The notes under the pieces were generated by a model. It did not search any database, was not told the DNA's origin, and saw only the letters and a list, made by a program, of their open reading frames with translations. Made by a program: the position numbers and the translations under genes. Below, piece after piece: positions 1-10,500 of a stretch of DNA of 64,000 nucleotides; the stretch's first letter is position 1; every line of letters starts with the position of its first letter. This DNA is from Trichomonas tenax (lineage: Eukaryota; Parabasalia; Trichomonadida; Trichomonadidae), in contig JALKBU010000008.1 in NCBI GenBank assembly GCA_023091735.1, positions 1 through 64,000 on the forward strand. Direction: 5' to 3'.

Positions 1-1150
1 GCTTTATATATCCACAGCATTTTAGATGGGAAAATTTTTCATTTGCCACCAAAATTAGACCTTAAATATTCATACTGGCGGAGAAAAATCGAGATGTTTG
101 AGTAGACGTAGAAAATTCAGTGACGCCATGTTATGGAGTCTAAACAAATTTTTTTCTGCTATCTTAAGTATTAAAATATAAATATCACTTGATCATATGT
201 TAAGAATATCACAATATTTTTTGTTATCTTAATAAATCAAGAAAATTGAAAATGGTAAATATCTAAAATTGACTTTTTGATTTGAAAATCAATACTATAT
301 AAACAGGAGATGTTGTAGAATGTATAATATTTGAAAATCAAAATTTGCTAAGAAATTTTTTTATTCAAAATATTTATAAATTATTCATTTATTACAATAC
401 AACGGATATTTTAAAAATTCAAATGATAAAATGATTACAATAATTCTTAATGAATGCGAAACACCAAAGAAAAGAGGTGAAATAGAAACAATCAAATTTT
501 TAATGAAAATTCAAAAAACTGTGATTCAAGACTTTATATTATGTTGATATGATATATTTTATAAATATATTTATTCGCAATAGTTATTTTTAAAATATAA
601 AAGCCTTTTTCAGAAAATATTATGAGTAACATTTGGTTTTTGGTATCTAAGTTGTAATAATCAATGAATAGACTCTCTGTATGATACTACTAACAACGGT
701 AATATTATTTGCATACGAATAAGTATATTTTTCATGTTTTTTGAGAAAATCATCAGCAGAATTTCGACGTTTTGTATGAATTGGTTAATAATAAATGTGC
801 AGTTATGCGATAAATCGCCCATATATTACGATTCATCGTTAGATTTTAATCAAATATTATTTTTAAAGATCAGAAAATTTAGGATCACAAATTATTAACG
901 GCATAATATCTTTTTTATTTCTGCAATAGTCGACATGTACGAAATATTCGAGCAATCGAGAGGTAAAGTTGGTGATTGTCGTATGATTTTTTTTGGAAAA
1001 ATGAAAGTCGCATTATTGAAGATCCATTTCTTGGATAACTAATGGTATAGATGTATAGTAGTATACGAGATAAATCATCTTGCAAACGCTTGGCTTGGAA
1101 TTTCCATATGATTTTTGGGTGAACTTGGTATAGCCATCTATTAAAAAATA
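1..1150. other. AT-rich intergenic region, no supported gene
   Basis: I see no supported gene here. Short open frames exist on both strands, including an 81-codon minus frame at 915-1160, but none resembles a family I know and base composition is like spacer. The minus frame's ATG lies inside a TTTACATGTCA string, which resembles the initiator-like motif found before real genes in this window. Confidence 0.5.
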
Positions 1151-1230
1151 AATCTGACATGTAAATATGCTCTAAGGCAGGGGGAGTGGCGATGTTAAAT
1201 AGGGTATAAATGAAAACATTTGCTATGATT

Positions 1231-1325
1231 GACTCTGGAAGGCTCTGAAAAGCAAAATCATGGGCTATCTTGGATAATGCCTCGTTGGATTAGCAATCCA
1301 GTCCATGATTTTGCCTTTTAGAGTC
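1231..1325 (-). repeat. hairpin element with tRNA-Ser(GCU)-like loop, copy 1
   Basis: The arms at 1245-1263 and 1303-1321 are 19 nt each and complementary apart from two positions. Read on the minus strand, the loop contains CTGGATTGCTAATCCAA, which looks like a tRNA-Ser(GCU) anticodon arm (a four-pair stem around TTGCTAA). The outer GACTCT/AGAGTC would act as an acceptor-like end. A related element in the opposite orientation lies at 1729-1821, sharing the loop and the flanking 'atcatagca' but not the inner arms. No clean D-arm or T-arm is present, so a working tRNA is unlikely. It may be a tRNA-derived foldback or SINE-like relic. Confidence 0.5.
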
Positions 1326-1581
1326 GAAATTCGAAAATCGTCGAAGTATTCCGACTAAAAGGCTATGAAAAGCAAAAATATAGAGAGCTGATGCTATGTG
1401 ACACAGTTTATATTCATTATATCTATAATTAAATTTTTAATTAAATCACATAATTTTTTTCTAAACTTCAATATTGAAAAAAAAATGATTTTTGAATTGT
1501 AATGGAAAATAGACATAAGAGCTTCTCAAACTAATCCTGAGGCATAAAAGCGAATTTGAATGAAATCTGCAAAATTCAATT

Positions 1582-1688
1582 TTGATCAAAAATTTATGAT
1601 CAACATCTGATAATCATATAGTAGATAATACTCATTATGTGCTATCTGCTGTATGATTATCAGATATTGATCATAAATTTTTGATCAA
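1582..1688. repeat. 37-bp-stem inverted repeat
   Basis: The arms 1582-1618 and 1652-1688 are 37 nt each and differ at one position, around a 33-nt loop that can partly pair as well (GTAGATA against TATCTGC). The stem contains repeated TGATCA and is very AT-rich. No coding potential is visible. It could form a cruciform or be a small MITE. Confidence 0.75.
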
Positions 1689-1728
1689 TTTTAACAAAAA
1701 AATTGAATGAAATGAGATTTCGATGTTT

Positions 1729-1821
1729 GACTCTGGAAGGCTCGACTATGGACTGGCTTGCTAATCCAACGAAGCACTATGATAAGGCCAAAGCCAACCC
1801 ATAGTCGAGCCTTCCAGAATC
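1729..1821 (+). repeat. hairpin element with tRNA-Ser(GCU)-like loop, copy 2
   Basis: Perfectly complementary arms of 19 nt lie at 1733-1751 and 1799-1817. The enclosed loop carries CTGGCTTGCTAATCCAACG, nearly the same as the minus-strand loop of the copy at 1231-1325. GACTCTG at 1729-1735 and CAGAATC at 1815-1821 would form an acceptor-like end with one mismatch. The arms differ strongly from those of copy 1 while the loop is kept. That points to compensatory change in the stem or to two elements converging on one loop. Confidence 0.6.
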
Positions 1822-1988
1822 GATCATAGCAACTGTTTTATATTATAAAAATGGCTGACGGTTTAAGATACACCCCTTTTATATTATGTAATTTTACATG
1901 TCAGAAAATGGTCAAATCTGAAATGTAAACCTATCACTTTCCGTCACATAATGACACCCCACAATTTTCCATTTACAATTATATAATT

Positions 1989-2611
1989 CATACATAATAT
2001 TCAAGAAATTTCAGAGAGCCCAGATCATGATGGTGATCAAATACCTAAAATAAATTGAGAAACTCTCGCCGGATATATGACTCAATTGCTAAGTCTTGGA
2101 AAGATAGATAACAATCACGACATGGCTCGATTCAATCAATCCATCATTTTTTTGCTTTTTTTGAATATTTTCTTTCAAATCATTTTTTTTATTGTATATT
2201 GTCATTATTAACATCAAAATATAACATGTATTAGCATGCACTTCATGTACACCTATTGTGTTAAATTAAATTTGGCACAGACTCATAAATTGTTTCATGG
2301 TATATTCGACAACGAATGTGAATCATTAAACCTGATTATGCGAATTTGATGGCCATATACATGATCAAGGAAATGTGTTAACCAATCAGGTATAATCATG
2401 AAGTTGGCTTCAGATAAAATATGTCGAAAATTTGAAACAAAAAAAGCAAAAAATGATGGATTGATTGAATCGAGCCATGTCGTGATTGTTATCTATCTTT
2501 CCAAGACTTAGCAATTGAGCCATATATCCGGCGAGAGCTTCTCATTTTATTTTAGGTATTTGATCACCAGCATGATTTGGGCTCTCTGAAATTTCTTGAA
2601 TATTATGTATG
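1989..2611. mobile_element. foldback (MITE-like) element with long terminal inverted repeats
   Basis: About 1989-2161 is repeated in reverse complement at about 2436-2611 with only scattered differences, leaving a central segment of about 275 bp with no gene. The outer ends read CATACATAATATTCAAG inward. The inner ends read up to the poly-A/T next to TCCATCATTTTTT. I could not identify a target-site duplication. No transposase frame lies in the centre, so it would be non-autonomous. It sits 170 bp from the second hairpin, in a cluster of inverted repeats. Confidence 0.75.
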
Positions 2612-2960
2612 GACTACTGTCACCTATGGGGATGTCGCAAAATGAAAATTCCACTAAGTTTTTAGACGAATTACTCAATATTAAGCAAAACAAATTTTAG
2701 ATTTTTACAATTTCAAAGCGTTTTCCTCTAATTCTTTGTATAAAAGCTTTTAAATGCTATGCTGATTTCATATTTGGAGAAAAATTTTCTGATGATGAGA
2801 CCCCTGGCTGAATAGTATATACCCAGGGTTACTTGTCATTCTAAATATAGAAGATGTATGCCAACATATATATTTAGACCACATAATCGAACAAGTAATT
2901 TTTTAAGTTTATTTTTAAAATAATTTAATTTTTTTATTCGGATAAAGGAGTAAATATATA
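2612..2960. other. intergenic, nothing recognised
   Basis: AT-rich spacer. The only visible structure is a weak CCCTGG/CCAGGG inverted repeat near 2812-2848. A short frame starting MAIVSPELMEKW at 2961 ends after 22 codons and may be the 5' stub of the broken gene that follows. Confidence 0.4.
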
Positions 2961-3111
2961 TGGCGATCGTTTCACCTGAGCTTATGGAAAAATGGAGTAT
3001 TAATTTATTAAAAGTTGATGATTTTTAATTAAATCTAATGAAAACGTAACAAATATTGATTCAAAATATCCCTTCGAAATTGAAAAAAATCGAAGACTCA
3101 GCACATATTAA

Positions 3112-3741
3112 AACATAAATTTTTCTCGTTCAGATCGTGGTCTAAATCCTGAATGGATTAAAGAACAATTTAGAAATGAAGATCGTGAATTAATAACTGA
3201 ATATAGAGGATGTGAAAGTGAACTTATTTATAGATACAACGGTAAAGTATTTTCAATTACGTGGCAAAGATGGAATAAAGGTGAAAGACCTCATAAATGT
3301 GATGAGGATGAAATAAAAATTGTTGAAAATCCAAAAGAAAACGGTGTTTCTATATATTGCATCCGTAAAGTGCCAACAAAAAGCGGAAAACGAATGAATA
3401 GAAAAATTTATAATCCTGAATGGATTAAAGAACAATTTAAAAATGAAGATTGTGATGTATTAAATGCTGATGAATACTTAAATGTTAAAACTAAATTAAA
3501 ATATAAATATATTGGAAATGAAAGATGTAAAAATAAAGATAAAATTTATAGTATATGTTTAATAATTGGAAGACTTTGGGTATTAGAAAACATTTTAAAG
3601 AATATGGTAAATCAATCAAATTTTTTAAGGGAGAATATGAAGCTGAAATCGTTGACAAAGGTGCTGGATTATAAAAGAATTTGCAACACCACCTATGACC
3701 TCATTTTTGAAGGATTTAAGTCAATACTTCCGACAATCTAA
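3112..3741 (+). pseudogene. broken protein with repeated NPEWIKEQF module
   Basis: The frame is open from 3112 but has no ATG until 3370. The segment LNPEWIKEQFRNEDRE near 3140 recurs as YNPEWIKEQFKNEDCD near 3415, so two modules of about 90 residues stand in tandem. The layout (WIKE, then K.KY/YRY, then ITW..W..G) resembles the treble-clef-like repeats of mobile-element and large-virus proteins, but most expected Cys residues are missing, so that assignment is tentative. Near 3580 a frameshift is likely: the next frame continues plausibly as RKHFKEYGKSIKFF and ends with TAA at 3672-3674. The stub at 2961 may be its lost start. It forms a very AT-rich island with the next two entries. Confidence 0.5.
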
Positions 3742-3905
3742 ACGATTTAATTTTACATTTCGATAAGTTTGTAAATTTGAATATGTTAATTAGATTACTA
3801 GCTCATACATTTGCTGTATTCGATAAAATTATTTGGCAAAGTGTGATTTTTCACATTACTATTTTGATAAATTTTGAAATAATTTATTTATTTAATTCGT
3901 AAGAA

Positions 3906-4379
3906 ATGAGCGCCGAACTTCAATATGTAACAGTTAATAAATTAATTGATGCACTTAATCCAATTTTGAATGATGTTAAACAAGTTAGTCTTTACTTTTG
4001 CGATTATGCCGAAAGTTTATTTTATAAAGGTAAACATAATATTAAACCAATCACTTTTGCATTTGATGGTCAATTAGTAAATAATGGAAAAATACGGGAT
4101 CTATTACCTGAATTATTATTTGTGACAAACTTAACGGATAAATGGTTTAAACGATTACCATTATCTAAAATTTTGTGTTGTCTTATGATTAAAACTGAAA
4201 CGAGAGAATATAACGGGTTTAAATATCACCTTTCAAAAGTTCAAGAATTAGGAGATGAAAAATTGCAAAAGAAATTAGAAAAGAGATTGAGCGATGATAG
4301 AGTCAAAAGAGTAAATGAACTTGCAGAGAAATGTAATATTGATGAAGACTGGGATGAAATTGACCTGGATGCTCTTTAG
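3906..4379 (+). CDS. hypothetical 157-residue protein
   Basis: This is a complete frame with ATG and TAG and a plausible soluble protein. A mixed alpha/beta first half is followed by a charged helical stretch (residues about 115-145, rich in K, E and R) and an acidic tail (EDWDEIDLDAL). I see no signal peptide or membrane segment and do not recognise the family. The TAG overlaps the stop codon of a minus-strand reading frame (TTA at 4376-4378). Such tight convergent packing is more usual in virus-like or Maverick-type elements than in trichomonad chromosomal genes. The initiator-like motif of other genes is not evident upstream. Confidence 0.55.
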   Translation: MSAELQYVTVNKLIDALNPILNDVKQVSLYFCDYAESLFYKGKHNIKPITFAFDGQLVNNGKIRDLLPELLFVTNLTDKWFKRLPLSKILCCLMIKTETREYNGFKYHLSKVQELGDEKLQKKLEKRLSDDRVKRVNELAEKCNIDEDWDEIDLDAL

Positions 4380-4513
4380 AGGTTACTATTTAGAACTCCA
4401 ATGATTTGATTTATTCTATCTTCAATAATGTTTATTCTTTTTGTTAAATCTTCTATTTTCATTAATGCAGTCACTCTTGATTGAGGAATAGATTTTACAA
4501 TATTTGTGTGAGA
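4376..4513 (-). pseudogene. 3' end of a convergent gene, truncated
   Basis: The minus frame encodes about 45 residues ending ...RVTALMKIEDLTKRINIIEDRINQIIGVLNSNL, a convincing coiled-coil-like tail with strong coding character, then TAA. A TGA at 4514-4516 and further stops upstream show that the 5' part is lost or broken. Its stop overlaps that of the 157-residue gene on the other strand. Function is unknown. Confidence 0.4.
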
Positions 4514-4516
4514 TCA

Positions 4517-4955
4517 TCTTCAAAAACATGTATTTTCAATTTATTTTGGCATTACAGCGATCTCAGTACTATAAATAATGCAAATTTCCTGATTTTTAAA
4601 AATTTTTTCTCCCTGTTAGTATTTTGCAAATTTATTATCAAAATACTGCTAAGTGATGATTGGCAAATGAATTAATGCAATAAAAAGTGTCCTGATTTTC
4701 ACATCACTCGTGTTTTGAAAAATTCACATTTCTTTTTCAAAGTCAATGATTTTTAAGTTTTGATTGATTTTTAAGCGAGGGATATTAATGAATCTCCTTT
4801 AATATACTATATGCAAAGAATCGAATATCATTGTAAATCTAGATCTTTCCTATCTTGAAAAGCATCATATTGTGGGAAATACGTTTTTTAGACAATCTCA
4901 TAGAATATTTTGAGAGCCTATATTTGGCCATAGCGGACCCTTAACGGCTTCAAAT
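4517..4955. other. intergenic, nothing recognised
   Basis: Plus-strand frames here (for example 4481-4675) are antisense to, or run on from, the convergent relic and do not look coding. Just before the next gene the strand reads CCCTTAACGGCTTCAAAT. The motif A[AC]GTG[AT]CA seen before several other genes is absent. Confidence 0.4.
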
Positions 4956-6062
4956 ATGAGTGGAATAGGTAAAATCCGCCGTCGTGTGAAGAAAGTGACC
5001 CAAGACGGCGAAGCCCAGAAAGTCCACATCCGCGTTAAAAAGCCCCGTGAAGTCGATGAGAACGGAAATTACGTTCCACACAAGCATCATCACACAAATA
5101 CGACAACAGACACTTACACAGAGCAATCAATGATTCCTGTAGAGACATCGGACTTAACAGTGATCAATACACAGACAATTACTGAAGATAATCAACCAAA
5201 GAGAATTTCGAAAAAGACAGAAATTCGATTGCCAGGACAGGACAGCATCAGCGATGTCCGCAGCACGCGCTCGTCCAGGAGGAAGTATACAGCGAAGGCT
5301 TTAGTTATTTTCGAAGAATTAGGTCCAGATTGGGTAGAAACGAGAACAACACAAAAGAGATTCATTAAGCACGACTCAGATGATGAGTTTGAGCCAGGTT
5401 ATCGCGCTCCACCTGAATCTACGATTGTTGATACTGTTTCAACTTCGACAGATGTCAGTATGACACGTGAAATGATGATCACAACGAACACAATCGACTT
5501 TGGAGAGGATGTTGATGATCCATTCTTCAGAGAAATTCAGGAACAAATTCTTGCTGAGCGTGAAGAGCGTCTCCAGGCAAAGATTCGTGCTAAAGATTCA
5601 CAGCCATCGACAACAGATTCTATTATGACAATTCACACAACTGTTGAATGTGAAGAAACAATTCCTCCATATAAACTTTATCCTAAGTCTACATGCCCAG
5701 AGAAATACAGGCCAGAGTCGGAATATCCTGTTATTTCTGAACCTCCATATCAGGGAGATTATAGCGAAGTTGAAATGCTTATTGAAGCTGATCCAGACAC
5801 AGCGGACTTTGTTGAAGCCGGCACAGATGAGAATAATCCAATGATCTTTGTTGAGCAGTCCGCTTCTACAACGACAGAAGATATTATTGCAAATGGTGGC
5901 GTCCAGAGAACACCTGATAATGCCAGCAGCGCAGTTTCGATTATGAGTGCCGATGTTGTTGTTCCTAATAATGATTCCAAACTTCATTCATTTAGTGGAT
6001 ACGAGGATGAGGAAGAGGAGGAATATTATGATTATGAAGAAGATGGTGATGAACAAGAATAG
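4956..6062 (+). CDS. acidic, mostly disordered protein (368 aa)
   Basis: The N-terminus (residues 1-45) is strongly basic with the near repeats IRRRVKKVTQDGEA and IRVKKPREVDENG, then HKHHHTNTTTD. A conserved-looking middle (about 105-160, KALVIFEELGPDWVETR) is followed by long Ser/Thr/Glu/Asp/Pro-rich stretches and a tail of Glu, Asp and Tyr (DEEEEEYYDYEEDGDEQE). There is no signal peptide or membrane segment. A short charged helix near residues 185-215 (QEQILAEREERLQAKIRAK) is the only clear secondary structure. The first 40 codons prefer C and G at third positions, unlike the rest. I do not recognise a family. A nuclear or scaffold role would be a guess. Confidence 0.75.
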   Translation: MSGIGKIRRRVKKVTQDGEAQKVHIRVKKPREVDENGNYVPHKHHHTNTTTDTYTEQSMIPVETSDLTVINTQTITEDNQPKRISKKTEIRLPGQDSISDVRSTRSSRRKYTAKALVIFEELGPDWVETRTTQKRFIKHDSDDEFEPGYRAPPESTIVDTVSTSTDVSMTREMMITTNTIDFGEDVDDPFFREIQEQILAEREERLQAKIRAKDSQPSTTDSIMTIHTTVECEETIPPYKLYPKSTCPEKYRPESEYPVISEPPYQGDYSEVEMLIEADPDTADFVEAGTDENNPMIFVEQSASTTTEDIIANGGVQRTPDNASSAVSIMSADVVVPNNDSKLHSFSGYEDEEEEEYYDYEEDGDEQE

Positions 6063-6281
6063 TAAAAAGCTTCATTCTTTATTATTTACTTCAGTCAAAT
6101 TCTTCCTCGAGGAAATAATTATATTCGAATACTTTATCAACAAAGATTAACGACCATATTGAACATAATCAATAACAATTTTCAAACCAAACATGTTTGG
6201 AAGTTCCAATCTCATATATCGACGTTATCTAGAAATGAAAATATAATTGTATCAACTTATAATAAAAAGTCCGGAAAATGA

Positions 6282-6798
6282 TTAAAACCCTTTACAAATA
6301 AAACTATTGAATTCAATAAAGAAAATAGGGAGACCAACATCGACATCAACGCGGGACTCAAAAATCACGGTCACTTTCGCAGCATTACGAAATAAAAATG
6401 GCCCCATCGACTTCAGTTGAGAGTTTTCTTTAAATACAACAATGTGCTCATTTTGGGAAAGAAAATAAGGAGTATCCGAATAATTATAAAATGAAATCCC
6501 ATCTGTCTCGATTAACTTCACAGATTCAGGGATTTCAAGATACCGCATTTCTCAACAATCAGAAAATCATCTAGATGGAATAATTTCAATATTTGCTTTA
6601 ATAATTATTTTAGTTAATTTTATACATCTTGAAAATGATTGATCTGCGAATCCTGTTATTGGTAAACCATAGAGTGTAGTAGAGATAACTAATTCGCCAA
6701 CTAAAGATTCATAATTTTCTGCTGAGCTAGGTCCATATATATATATATATTAATGGATGAATTGAATCTGAAACATTTCCAACTATTACATGATCAGA
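6282..6798 (-). pseudogene. BspA-like leucine-rich repeat fragment, two in-frame TGA
   Basis: On the minus strand one reading frame gives GPSSAENYESLVG, LYGLPITGFADQSF, CIKLTKIIIKANIEIIPSR, then TGA, FSDC, TGA, and MRYLEIPESVKLIETDG. These are typical BspA-like LRR_5 repeats of trichomonad surface proteins. The two TGAs stand where such repeats normally have Cys and Arg or Lys, so they are point nonsense changes with the frame unbroken. The last 88 codons form the only ATG-started piece (6282-6548). The fragment runs head-to-head into the glycine-rich relic on the plus strand at about 6800. Confidence 0.7.
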
Positions 6799-6799
6799 A

Positions 6800-7494
6800 T
6801 TGGGGAAAATAGACACTGGTGCTGAGCATATTACATGTGAGGGTGGCAGAAGAGGTGGATTACCTTATTTATCCAACTTTAAACATGGAAGTTCAGGGGG
6901 AGGTGCGACTCGATTATATGATTCTAAAAATAATATTTTAATTGTTGCAGCTGGTGCGAGAGGCTATTGCGGAAGCAATTGATCCAAGTCTGACACGATG
7001 TGGATGCCCCATGCAGGAGGTGTTTCAGCTCCTAGCTATGGACATTCTTTTTATACCTTGCAAAATGGTGCAAGCCAAACATATGGAACATCATCAGGCA
7101 TTGGTGAGAATGGGGCCAATGGGATTTATGGGTATCTAACTGCAGAGGACAATGGAGGTGGGGGAGGTGGCTATAGAGGTGGATTATCATATCCTTCATC
7201 AAAAACCACTATTGATCAAAACAAATTTGGAGGTGGAGGTTCTTCATACATTTCAGGACATCCTCAATGCATAGTAATCTAAAATTTACAAACATTTCTA
7301 TATACTCTGGTGCAGAAACATTCATCCAACCAGATGGCAGTCAACTCCAAGGCCATTATGTTGATGGATTTGCAAGAATTTCATATATTGACAAAGTCGA
7401 AATTGTATCAAAACAAATCGATTACTTTGAATTAAGATTTATGATTTTCAATGCTGTGATATGTATCTCAACCATAACTACAATCGAAACTTAA
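6800..7494 (+). pseudogene. ALK-type glycine-rich domain fragment, broken
   Basis: The frame starts without an ATG. It reads GRRGGLPYLSNFKHG, SSGGGATRLYDSKNNIL, IVAAGARGYCGSN, then in-frame TGA (6980-6982), and resumes in the same frame with SAPSYGHSFYTLQNG, EDNGGGGGGYRGGLS and FGGGGSSYISGHPQC. Near 7270 a frameshift moves the rest to the frame with SGAETFIQPDGSQLQG and DGFARISY. The pattern GGGAT.RL, IVAAG, GGGGGY.GG, SSYISGHP.C matches the glycine-rich domain of trichomonad ALK-like extracellular proteins. The second copy in this window (35794-37260) has the matching tail GNTEFLAPNGSAETG. The TGA probably replaces GGA (Gly). Confidence 0.7.
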
Positions 7495-7550
7495 AAGCAT
7501 TGAACTAAAAAATACAAACATGATTTTAAATTATAAATAAACAAAATAAA

Positions 7551-10500
7551 TTACCAATCTTCCTTGTCGTAGTAAGGAATGAACGATATAGTTCCTTCGC
7601 GATTGGCCGCAACAATTGCGCCAATGGATTGAATGAATTTGACATAAATGACATTTGACATTGTTCTCGACAATGGAGAGAACAATAAATAATAAACCTC
7701 GCAAATAGAAATAGATCCTTTTTCATTAATTGTGCACATGTAATCAAAACCTCGCGGAGAACTCCAGAAAGTCCAAGCAACAATCTTACTTCCAATGCGG
7801 TTTTCTTTGATATGATAACCATTGATGTTATAAACAGATAAGTAAATCTGTTGTTCAGCTCCGAATTGCTTGAGATACTCAACAACAATAAATCCCCATT
7901 GAGGAGTGACACTCACTCTTCTCGGGATTGCATTAGGACCTAAGTCGATGATGTGAATGATTTGGCCTGTTCCAAGGGAACTTACAGTCAGAGTTCCATC
8001 ATCAGATCCGATAATTTGGACTTTGAATGTATCATTGATGTATGAGCAAATGGCGTTGTTCTTGTAGCTTTGTGTTGTGTATTGCAAAGAATGAAGAGTG
8101 CGATGAACACTTCTAAACACAGATGTTGTAGAATCGTTACCGCAAACTAAAATCCAACTTCCACATGAGCTAATTCTTACGGGTTTGTTCTGAGGCATTG
8201 TTATTTGGTTGACAGATACATTTGAAATGTTTTGGCCTGACTGGATTATAAATGCTCCACTGCAGTTCTTATTTGCAACAACAACAGTGCCTTTATCGTT
8301 TGTTGCAAACAGAAGTTTCTCTGGAGTGTCAAACATCTTGAAATAATTTGAGTTTAACTGAATATTTGGACGGGAATGTTCCGTAATTTCGATTTTTGTT
8401 GGACACTGCTTTAAAGTGTATACGATAATGTTTCCGCTTTGATCAATTAATGTCATAACATTTTCTTCGATTGAAATAAATCTGAATGGCTGTAGCTGTA
8501 ATGTATCTGAGAATGGAAGAATTGTTGGCGGCAATATCTTCCGTTGAGGATGAGGAGTTGTGAATATCTGAGCAGGAATTTGGCCGATCATTGATAAAAA
8601 GTCTTCCAAACTTGAAGCATCAAAATTATTAGAAAATTGATCAAATTTTTTCCAAACATCTTCATAAAGCTTTGGATCGAATAAGTTGAAAGCTTTTTCA
8701 GCATCAGGACCACGTTGTTTGTATCCCCAGATAAGATCAATCCAATTATTGATGTTCTGACTAACGTAATTACTTTCAAGTGCTTTCCTGTTCTTATATA
8801 CGAAATCAATTGGATTGTGAGCCCATGGAGGAATTTCAATTCCTTCGATTTTCTTTCCTCGAACTTCTCCTAAATTAAATCCATTAGAATTAATTAAGAA
8901 TTCAGGCATATAGAAGAACTCTGGAATCAACTCTCTGTAATCATTGAGAATTGATAAAACAATTTTGAGTGACTCTGCATAACTGAAAACGAGACGATCT
9001 GGACAATCAAAATGTCCGCTCTGAAGGTCAATGTGAATTGATGCAAATGGTTCGATTCGAAGCAAATATAAACAAATGATCAGTCTCGAAACTGGACCTG
9101 ATGAGAAGAAATATCTATTTCTTACATTAAGTTTTTGTTCATCTGCAAGATGAATGAGTTTCTTTATGTTTTCTTGATTATGAGCACCCATTGGTTTCGT
9201 GAAATCTCTGAATATTTCTGGATTTGAGAAATCAAGTGATTTCGATGTTGTGTCAAAAATGATCCATGGAAAAACTGGATATTGTGCGAGATCATTGAAA
9301 GAACGTCCACTGAGGACATTAAGAAGCATTAAATATGCAAAATTAGAGATTTTGCAATTGACCCAATCTTCTGTTATTGGAAGAGAATTGAAGTTTTGAG
9401 CAAAAGGAAGAACCTGAACTTTTGCAGGAATGAAGTGCGAAATCTTTGATAAAATCTTGAAAACAGGACCTTCAAAGTCAATGAAAAGAGGGTTTGTATT
9501 GCAAGTGAAGATTTCGATTGCTGTAAGTCTGTGGAATCTTGATCTAAGATAAATATGATTAACGTCTTCATTGTTAATGACAATGACTGAATCTTCTCTG
9601 ACAATATAAATGCGATCTTCATAGAACTGGAAAATTCCATTCTTAGCTGTCTTTGGTTTGATAATTTTGCACGGCAAACTCATGATTTGTTTCGCAGACT
9701 TTGCCTGTTTGATTGATTCATTGACCATTTCCACATTTTCGACAAGCAATGAACCTGATTCTGGAACAGCATCTTCAACCGAAAATGCAACAGATGAACT
9801 TCTCTTTCTCTTAGGAACAACTTTAATTGGATCTTTTCTATCACTTGAGCGATACGTTGCATCAGCGTGATCAGTATAATGATGATTCGTACATAATCTG
9901 AATGGGCAATAAGCGTAGCAATCAATATTATCGCGTTTCTTGTGTTCAGGTGTTCTCGTTTGGCCTCTGACAGGATCCCAGGGGCCGCCATCGGATCTCA
10001 AAGCTGACCACAATCGAGACCATCTGTCATGATTTGAAGATCTTTCTTCAAGAAGATTCTTGAAGTATGGAGATTCATAATTAGCGACTTCATTGACTAT
10101 TTCGTTAACAAATGGATGTTCGTATGAAGTTTTAACGACAAATGTTGCATATTCCGAAATTACCATAACCTCTTCGTTTAATTGATTTGAGTTTCTCTCA
10201 AAAATATCTTTGATGATATCTTCAAGTGGTTCTATATTCAATGGATTGTATGACTGATGATCTGGTAACTCGAAATTTGGATCAATGTGTCTGATGATTG
10301 AAGTCAAAAATGAAGAAAAGACTGTTGTCTGTGGAAGTAGTAAAAGAATTTGTTTTGATAATTCATAGTCCTTCCAAACTCCATTCGAATTAAATTGGAA
10401 ACCAAACTGTGTTCTATATTTTTCGCTTTTCAGTTTTGAGATGTTTTCGAATAAAATATTTCCGGACATTTCAAACTCTGCTTTTTCTACTTCCTGTGTT

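Noticed and set aside
915..1160. 81-codon minus frame
   Set aside because: Single small frame without recognisable similarity; composition like spacer, though its ATG lies in an ACATGTCA string.
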